Positions 8,335-11,853 of a stretch of 11,853 nt of DNA are shown here, piece by piece; the first letter of the stretch is position 1, and each line of letters starts with the position of its first letter. This DNA comes from an uncultured Granulicatella sp. (lineage in GTDB: Bacteria > Bacillota > Bacilli > Lactobacillales > Aerococcaceae): contig CALATC010000070.1 in the NCBI GenBank assembly GCA_937891475.1, positions 1 through 11,853 on the forward strand, given 5' to 3'. The position numbers and the translations under genes were made by a program. The notes under the pieces were generated by a model. That model saw only the letters and a program-made list of their open reading frames with translations, searched no databases and was not told the origin of the DNA.

Positions 8335-8693
8335 TCATCCCTCTTTAAATTCATTGAAATCACGTTCTTGAAATGCTTCTCTTAGTTGATGGACTGTTTC
8401 ATATTCAGGTTTTAATGTAGGAACTTCTTGTAATAAATAATCTACAATTCCTTGAGAATGTGTTAACCAATCGAATAATCTATAATGTTTATAGTTGTAT
8501 GATTGAAGTTCATCTCTATTCTTTAATATTAGTTTCCAGTAACGTTTTAATTTATTATAAAGTCGTCTATCCTTATAGCGTACTTGATTCATTTTTCTTG
8601 TTCTTGTCTTGTTTAATTCTCTGTTTAAAGCTTGAATAATATGAAATGGATCAATAATAATTTTAGCCTTAGGGAATAAACATTTAATGACTT
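8335..8693 (-). pseudogene. ISL3-family transposase, internal fragment
   Basis: Reading the minus strand from about 8693, the frame gives VIKCLFPKAKIIIDPFHIIQ, then ALNRELNKTRTRKMNQ, then KDRRLYNKLKRYWKLILKNR, ending at a TGA at 8335-8337. These segments follow the middle of ISL3-family DDE transposases (FP-AKIIID-FH--Q signature and the helical segment after it) in the right order. The N-terminal zinc-binding/HTH part, most of the catalytic domain and the C-terminal end with its Glu region are missing, so it is inactive. An ATG at 8592 inside the fragment gives an 85-residue open frame, but nothing suggests it is a gene of its own. Upstream it runs directly into the sigma-like gene below. 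Downstream, 8157-8334 holds no recognisable gene, only a 28-codon continuation past the TGA that I cannot identify. Confidence 0.8.
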
Positions 8694-8936
8694 GTTTAGT
8701 TCTTCAATTTGCATTTTGACTTCTACAATTTTTTCTAAGTCTATTCTTTCATCTATGATGTTATCTACAAAGTGTCCATCATAATCTAATGCTGAAAATG
8801 AAATTACATTATACTTCCAATCCTTTCTCTGGAGATACTTTTCATGCTCTGTTATCTTCCAATAGGTTTTATAAACTTCTTCACTTACAGGTACAGCTTT
8901 TCCCCTAACATAGATGTAATATTCTTTTTTACCCAT
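8625..8936 (-). pseudogene. Truncated sigma-70-like protein of a mobile element
   Basis: ATG 8936 is preceded by a perfect AGGAGG (8945-8950) at 8 nt. The opening MGKKEYYIYVRGKAVPVSEE and the phrases EEVYKTYWKITEHE, DGHFVDNI and DERIDLEKIVE resemble a family of small sigma-70-like regulators carried by Firmicutes integrative elements; that assignment is from memory of the family. These proteins normally continue past IEELNKSL with a conserved region-4 helix-turn-helix (about 135-140 residues in total). Here, from about codon 83 (near 8690), the frame enters the ISL3 transposase DNA out of phase and ends at 8625 with unrelated residues. The DNA-binding half is therefore lost, although the start signals are intact. 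Positions 9030-9133 upstream hold no gene I can see. Confidence 0.7.
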
Positions 8937-9133
8937 TGTGCTATCCTCCTTTTTATGTTCTCTGTTTTGGTTTTTTGAGAATAAAAAAGGAGGGCTTCTA
9001 CACTTTGGCGTAAAAAGTCCTCTTTGCAAAATACATGCTTTTTTACTATGCTATTTAATATCGAATAAAAATTTTCTTAAACTAAATATCTTAATATCAC
9101 ACAATAAAAGAAGGTACCTTATGCTTACTCTTT

Positions 9134-9157
9134 TGAAGTGACCCCAAAAAGTTAGAC
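9134..9157 (+). repeat. Left terminal inverted repeat of the IS
   Basis: Begins TGAAGTGACCCC and ends AAAAAGTTAGAC. Compared with the right end it has a one-base shift around the C/A runs and differs within the first five bases. This is the end past orfB. Confidence 0.75.
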
Positions 9158-9164
9158 TTTTTTT

Positions 9165-9189
9165 GAGACGACTTAAGTCGTCTCTTTTT
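9165..9189 (+). terminator. Palindromic terminator just inside the left IS end
   Basis: 9165-9184 is a perfect 20-bp palindrome (GAGACGACTT and its complement) followed by TTTTT at 9185-9189. The T-tract is on the plus-strand side, so it would stop transcripts entering the IS from the rarA side. It is badly placed for stopping the transposase message, which meets only A-runs after the stem. Confidence 0.65.
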
Positions 9190-9214
9190 GATTAATAAAA
9201 CAAAATGTATGAAT

Positions 9215-9256
9215 AACCCCCTAGGGGGTTCGCGCCAAAATTTTGGCGCTTTTTTT
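9215..9256 (+). terminator. Second pair of palindromes inside the left IS end
   Basis: A perfect 16-bp palindrome AACCCCCTAGGGGGTT (9215-9230) is followed one base later by a perfect 18-bp palindrome (9232-9249, GCGCCAAAA and its complement) and seven T (9250-9256). The second is a good plus-strand intrinsic terminator. Together with 9165-9189 it makes a series of three stems in 85 bp. Confidence 0.7.
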
Positions 9257-9295
9257 CTTGGATATATTACTATAACTTTCAAATAAATTTACTAG

Positions 9296-10180
9296 CTAAG
9301 CACTACAAGAAGAGTTTGAATGACACATTCTATAGTTTACTGGACTTAGTCCATCCAGTTTAATTTTTATACGTTTATTGTTGTAATAATCAATATAATT
9401 GATAATAGCTTTCTCTAATTCATCAAGAGACTTAAATTCTTTTTCAAATCCATAAAACATTTCTGATTTCAATATACCAAAGAAAGATTCCATCATACCA
9501 TTATCTGCACTGTTTCCCTTACGTGACATAGATGGTAGTATACCTTTACTCTCTAAAAATTGATGATAAGAATCATGTTGGTATTGCCAACCTTGGTCAC
9601 TATGGAGAATTGTGTTCTCGTACTTCTCATCTGTAAATGCCTCATTTAACATTGTCTTTACTTGTAGTAAGTTAGGTGAGCGTGAAAGATTGTACGCAAT
9701 AATTTCACTATTAAATCCATCTAAAACTGGTGATAAATATAGTTTCTGTTCGCTATTCGGAATGGCAAACTCTGTGACGTCTGTGTAGCATTTTTCCATT
9801 GGTTTAGTACCTTCAAAATCACGTTGAATTAGATTATCTGATCTCTTTCCAATATCTCCTTTGTGTGAATAATACTTACGTTTACGACGAATACGAGCCA
9901 TTAAACCAAGAACTTTCATCAAGCGTTGCACCTTCTTGTGATTCACTTTAATTCCACGATTTCTTAATTCTAAATGAATTCGACGGTAACCATAATTTTC
10001 CTTATGTTCTGTAAAAATATCTTGTATTTCATCTTTAAGCTGTTGATCCTTATCCGGTTGTTTCATTTGTTTTAAATGGTAATAGTACGTTGAACGAGCT
10101 AAATTAATTACTTTAAGAAGAACATCCAATGGAAATTCTTTGATTAATTCTTGAACAATTTCTGTCTTTCTTCTTTCGCT
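9296..10180 (-). CDS. IS3-family transposase OrfB (DDE catalytic part, made as OrfAB by frameshift)
   Basis: In the frame entered after the -1 shift this part is 294 residues; an independent start would be a poor TTG at 10129. It opens with [20 protein letters not shown], then the HTH_21-like segment [17 protein letters not shown], and then the RNase H-like integrase core. The catalytic triad is visible: Asp in CYTDVTEF, Asp in [10 protein letters not shown], and Glu in NGMMESFFG, with exactly 35 residues between the last two, as in the IS3 D-D(35)E signature. The C terminus keeps [21 protein letters not shown]. The joined OrfAB product would be 454 residues and would cut and join the IS ends. 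No stop or frameshift interrupts it. Past its stop lie the palindromes of the left IS end. Confidence 0.9.
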   Translation of the reverse strand, partial: SERRKTEIVQELIKEFPLDVLLKVINLARSTYYYHLKQMKQPDKDQQLKDEIQDIFTEHKENYGYRRIHLELRNRGIKVNHKKVQRLMKVLGLMARIRRKRKYYSHKGDIGKRSDNLIQRDFEGTKPMEKCYTDVTEFAIPNSEQKLYLSPVLDGFNSEIIAYNLSRSPNLLQVKTMLNEAFTDEKYENTILHSDQGWQYQHDSYHQFLESKGILPSMSRKGNSADNGMMESFFGILKSEMFYGFEKEFKSLDELEKAIINYIDYYNNKRIKIKLDGLSPVNYRMCHSNSSCSA

Positions 10181-10659
10181 TTTTCCTCCTTTAATCGTTT
10201 TTCCCTCAACTTTTTTAGGACAGCAATTTCCGCCTTTAAGTATAGATTTTCTAATTTAAGTCGTTCTAAATCCGTCATTTCTTCTTGTTGTTTCTTTGGT
10301 TTACGTCCCATTATTCTTGGTCTCCCTTTTGTTTTCTCAACAATAGTATACCCATTTTTCTTGTATTCTGCTAGCCAATTTGGGAGTAGCCCACGACTTT
10401 TAAGTGCATAATCCATTGATACACTTAATTGTGAGCGACCTTCTAGAAGAACTTTATCAATTATTTCCTTCTTAAGTTCTGGAGAATAGTAGCGTTTTTT
10501 CCCTTTTTTAACACTTTCTATTCCATATCGGTCAATAAATTGAACTAAGTAATCAAGATTACGAACAGTGACATTATAAATTTTTGAAAGATTCTTTAAG
10601 CTGAAACCTTGTTTTCTTAGCTGATAGATTTGTATTTTGTCTTCATAAGTTAATTTCAT
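10144..10659 (-). CDS. IS3-family OrfA (helix-turn-helix, leucine zipper)
   Basis: 171 residues from ATG 10659. Two helix-turn-helix segments are seen: [20 protein letters not shown] (about 5-24) and a second one around [17 protein letters not shown] (about 57-75). A basic linker ([13 protein letters not shown]) follows, and then a heptad-spaced coiled coil ([21 protein letters not shown]) that would pair OrfA/OrfAB monomers. It binds the IS ends and typically moderates transposition. The ribosome binding site GGGGTG is part of the hairpin at 10667-10707. A TTG further upstream (10674) lies inside that hairpin and is not a sensible start. The stop is at 10144-10146, after the frameshift site at 10179-10190. 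Confidence 0.88.
   Translation of the reverse strand: MKLTYEDKIQIYQLRKQGFSLKNLSKIYNVTVRNLDYLVQFIDRYGIESVKKGKKRYYSPELKKEIIDKVLLEGRSQLSVSMDYALKSRGLLPNWLAEYKKNGYTIVEKTKGRPRIMGRKPKKQQEEMTDLERLKLENLYLKAEIAVLKKLREKRLKEEKAKEERQKLFKN
10179..10190 (-). promoter_or_regulatory. Programmed -1 frameshift site between orfA and orfB
   Basis: On the minus strand the sequence is AGGAGG (10190-10185) followed at once by AAAAAG (10184-10179). In the orfA frame the codons are GAG GAA AAA GCG. Slipping back one base on AAA gives AAA AGC GAA, exactly the orfB frame. Counting from ATG 10659 to the orfB stop gives 1364 bases, which becomes 455 whole codons when one base is read twice. The upstream AGGAGG could stimulate the shift by pairing with the ribosome, although it lies closer to the slip site than in the well-studied dnaX case. 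Confidence 0.75.
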
Positions 10660-10660
10660 T

Positions 10661-10707
10661 AAAAAACACCCCAAAAGTTAGATTTTTTATGTCTAACTTT
10701 TGGGGTG
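10661..10707 (-). terminator. Hairpin with U-tract at the right IS end, covering the orfA ribosome binding site
   Basis: 10667-10682 and 10692-10707 form a perfect 16-bp inverted repeat (CACCCCAAAAGTTAGA) around a 9-nt loop; in the minus-strand RNA it is followed by six U (10661-10666) and then the orfA ATG at 10659. Any message reading in from rsuA would form this stem, which works as a terminator and also hides GGGGTG, the orfA ribosome binding site. One arm is the terminal inverted repeat itself. Confidence 0.75.
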
Positions 10708-10714
10708 CAGTACA
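10691..10714 (-). repeat. Right terminal inverted repeat of the IS
   Basis: On the minus strand it begins TGTACTGCACCCC and ends AAAAGTTAGAC. It is repeated in inverted orientation a few bases further in (10667-10682), which produces the hairpin described above. Confidence 0.8.
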
Positions 10715-10738
10715 AATTTTCGTTTGCCTTTTTTAGTG

Positions 10739-11452
10739 TTAAAAATATTGTTTTAAGATTTGGAGTTCGGAAAAATTTAAAGGTCGATACTCACCCGGGA
10801 AAAGAGATTCATCTAAAAGAAATTCACCAAAACGAATTCTTTTAAGGAAAGTGACTTTAACCCCAACACATAAAAACATCTTTTTAATTTGATGAAATTT
10901 TCCTTCTGAAATCGTAACAGTAGCTTTGCTAAAGGAAGGAGACGATTCAAGAATTGATAATTTAGCAGGTTTACAAATCGTTCCATCATGAAACATAATT
11001 CCATCGTAAAATCTCTGAATACAGGAATCGTCTAAAGGCCCATTAACTTCTACATAATATTCCTTTTCAATATGTTGAATAGGATTTAATAAACGATATC
11101 CTAAAGGTCCGTTATTCGTAATGATTAAAAGCCCTTCAGTATCTCTATCTAGTCGTCCAATGGGATATAATCCTTCGACATTTTCATTTTTAAATAAATC
11201 AATAACTGTAGGAAGTTGAGAATCGGTGGTAGCAGTGATGAATCCTTTAGGTTTATTTAATAAATAATACTTTTGGGAGTTGTCTTCAATTCGACTTCCT
11301 TGAACGGTAATCACTTGAATTTGTGGATCGACATTATTACTTACATGAGTTGCGGGAATTGAATCGATTAGTACTTCACCAGAAGAAATCAATTTTTTCA
11401 TTTGCTTTCGAGAAATATCAAAATGCTTCATTAATAAATGCTCAAGACGCAT
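10739..11452 (-). CDS. rsuA: 16S rRNA pseudouridine synthase, RsuA family
   Basis: 237 residues, a normal length for RsuA-type enzymes, which convert U516 of 16S rRNA to pseudouridine. Residues 1-60 are an S4-like RNA-binding domain (MRLEHLLMKHFDISRKQMKK, LISSGEVLID). The synthase domain starts with KYYLLNKPKGFITA and carries the catalytic motif GRLDRDTEGLLI (about 98-109), in which the second Asp-containing step RLD is the nucleophile site. A C-terminal motif SEGKFHQIKKM follows. Paralogues (RluB/E/F types) share this plan, so the target base is inferred from length and from the 16S gene next to it. ATG 11452 has a perfect AAGGAGG 6 nt upstream. The gene has an extended -10 promoter and lies head to head with the rRNA operon. 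No terminator of its own is seen before the IS 25 bp downstream. Confidence 0.9.
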   Translation of the reverse strand: MRLEHLLMKHFDISRKQMKKLISSGEVLIDSIPATHVSNNVDPQIQVITVQGSRIEDNSQKYYLLNKPKGFITATTDSQLPTVIDLFKNENVEGLYPIGRLDRDTEGLLIITNNGPLGYRLLNPIQHIEKEYYVEVNGPLDDSCIQRFYDGIMFHDGTICKPAKLSILESSPSFSKATVTISEGKFHQIKKMFLCVGVKVTFLKRIRFGEFLLDESLFPGEYRPLNFSELQILKQYF

Positions 11453-11481
11453 AAAAACCTCCTTAATAAATATTCGAAAAA

Positions 11482-11490
11482 ATTATAGCA
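11482..11490 (-). promoter_or_regulatory. Extended -10 promoter of rsuA
   Basis: On the minus strand TGCTATAAT (11490-11482), within ATATGCTATAAT, is a perfect extended -10 element. At 17 bp further upstream the -35 position (11510-11505) reads ACCCTT, which is poor, so the promoter would depend on the TG extension. That -35 position touches the -35 box of the first rRNA promoter on the other strand. Confidence 0.65.
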
Positions 11491-11509
11491 TATTTTTATA
11501 AAAAAAGGG

Positions 11510-11538
11510 TTGACGATGAAGTATATCTATGATAAATT
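11510..11538 (+). promoter_or_regulatory. rRNA operon promoter P1
   Basis: TTGACG (11510-11515), a 17-bp spacer and TAAATT (11533-11538) preceded by TATGA, an extended -10 arrangement. A/T-rich DNA just upstream (11493-11506) could serve as an UP element. It is the upstream one of two tandem promoters, about 94 bp apart. Confidence 0.65.
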
Positions 11539-11603
11539 ATTAAACGTTGTTGCGAAACAACAAAAACGACTCTGAAATAATTTTCAAAAAATGAAAAAAG
11601 TTA

Positions 11604-11632
11604 TTGACAGAGAAAAACGACTATGATAATAT
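11604..11632 (+). promoter_or_regulatory. rRNA operon promoter P2
   Basis: A perfect TTGACA (11604-11609), 17 bp, and TAATAT (11627-11632) preceded by TATGA, the same extended -10 context as P1. A-rich DNA precedes it (11585-11600). Transcription would start around 11638-11640, some 160 nt before 16S. Confidence 0.8.
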
Positions 11633-11641
11633 ATAGGAGTT

Positions 11642-11668
11642 GTCGCGATAAGCGACGTTGACCTTTGA
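11642..11668 (+). promoter_or_regulatory. boxB/boxA-like antitermination leader of the rRNA operon
   Basis: GTCGC (11642-11646), loop GATAA and GCGAC (11652-11656) make a short boxB-like hairpin. TGACCTTTGA at 11659-11668 resembles boxA, the NusB/S10 binding element of rRNA leaders. The order and place, just after the P2 start, are as in other bacterial rRNA operons. Confidence 0.55.
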
Positions 11669-11704
11669 AAACTAAACAAAGAAGACAAACCAAATGTGTA
11701 GGGA

Positions 11705-11751
11705 CTTCACGAAAGTGAAGAAACAACAATTTCTTTTCTCTAAGGAGAAAA
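11705..11751 (+). other. Two hairpins in the 16S rRNA leader
   Basis: CTTCAC-GAAA-GTGAAG (11705-11720) is a 6-bp stem with a GNRA tetraloop. TTTTCTC-TAAG-GAGAAAA (11734-11751) is a 7-bp stem. A smaller one, AGCTT/AAGCT, follows at 11775-11788. They are probably part of the folded leader that is removed during 16S processing. Confidence 0.5.
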
Positions 11752-11799
11752 ACAATAAGTCAGTAATTAAAATGAGCTTTCAAAAGCTTATGAATTTAT

Positions 11800-11853
11800 T
11801 TTCATGAGAGTTTGATCCTGGCTCAGGACGAACGCTGGCGGCGTGCCTAATAC
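11800..11853 (+). rRNA. 16S ribosomal RNA, 5' end (cut by window edge)
   Basis: The universal start AGAGTTTGATCCTGGCTCAG lies at 11807-11826, followed by GACGAACGCTGGCGGCGTGC and CTAATAC, the Firmicutes form of the region. By matching E. coli position 8 to 11807, the mature 5' end should be near 11795-11800. Only about 54 nt are inside the window. The species cannot be read from this part. Confidence 0.97.

Larger units (their letters stand above)
9134..10714 (-). mobile_element. IS3-family insertion sequence (IS150-like), complete
   Basis: A unit of about 1,581 bp with 24-bp imperfect terminal inverted repeats, an orfA and an orfB in the IS3 arrangement, a -1 frameshift site between them, and a full DDE catalytic domain. 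The ends begin TG and contain the shared core CCCCAAAA(A)GTTAGAC. I see no matching 3-4 bp target duplication: the flanks are TTT on the left and AAT on the right. It may have inserted long ago, or its left end may have been altered. It sits 25 bp past the rsuA stop, so it probably replaced or displaced that gene's own terminator. It looks competent for transposase production. Confidence 0.9.

Noticed and set aside
9030..9133. Promoter for the sigma-like gene
   Set aside because: Only weak A/T-rich boxes with poor spacing are seen; nothing better than chance.
9097..9282. 61-codon frame across the left IS end
   Set aside because: It runs through palindromes and the terminal repeat, and its sequence is a basic low-complexity string with no ribosome binding site.
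9131..10720. Target-site duplication of the IS
   Set aside because: The flanking triplets TTT and AAT do not match, and shifting the ends by one or two bases gives no match either.

Overview
The window is low-GC Firmicutes DNA, most likely from the Lactobacillales (an Enterococcus/Carnobacterium/Granulicatella-like background). The evidence is the AT-rich sequence, the AAGGAGG-type ribosome binding sites, the Firmicutes start of the 16S rRNA gene at the right edge, and the gene order recD2 / mnmA / cysteine desulfurase / rarA. That order matches the Bacillus subtilis yrrC-yrrB-trmU-yrvO-cymR-yrvN neighbourhood as I know it. The genus cannot be fixed from this sequence alone.

Layout. Positions 1-789 (minus) hold an ACT-domain PheB-family gene followed 8 bp later by a HAD-type phosphatase cut by the left edge. 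Positions 875-928 are the strong terminator of the next unit. Positions 975-4662 (minus) hold mnmA and recD2, 25 bp apart, behind a good sigma-A promoter. Positions 4813-5184 hold a one-gene unit on the plus strand: consensus promoter, 81-residue XRE-type HTH protein, terminator. Positions 5183-6692 (minus) hold a cysteine desulfurase, probably starting at TTG, and a DUF1831 gene. rarA (6844-8106, plus) is divergent from the desulfurase and ends in a strong hairpin. In function, the desulfurase supplies sulfur that MnmA uses for 2-thiouridine at tRNA position 34, while RarA and RecD2 belong to replication-fork repair.

Positions 8150-10714 are accessory. They contain a remnant of an ISL3-family transposase fused to the truncated start of a sigma-like gene typical of mobile elements, then an apparently intact IS3-family element of about 1.58 kb. 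This element has orfA and orfB joined by a -1 frameshift site, 24-bp imperfect ends, and terminator-like hairpins at both ends that face inwards against transcription from outside.

Positions 10739-11853 return to core genome. An rsuA-type 16S rRNA pseudouridine synthase (minus) lies head to head with an rRNA operon (plus). That operon has two tandem promoters, a boxB/boxA-like leader, and the first ~54 nt of 16S rRNA. The rsuA promoter abuts the first rRNA promoter.

I see no CRISPR array, tRNA, defence system or biosynthetic cluster. The most interesting points are the small HTH gene in the middle of the tRNA-thiolation cluster, the transcriptional insulation of the IS, the sigma/ISL3 junction, and the back-to-back rsuA/rRNA promoters.
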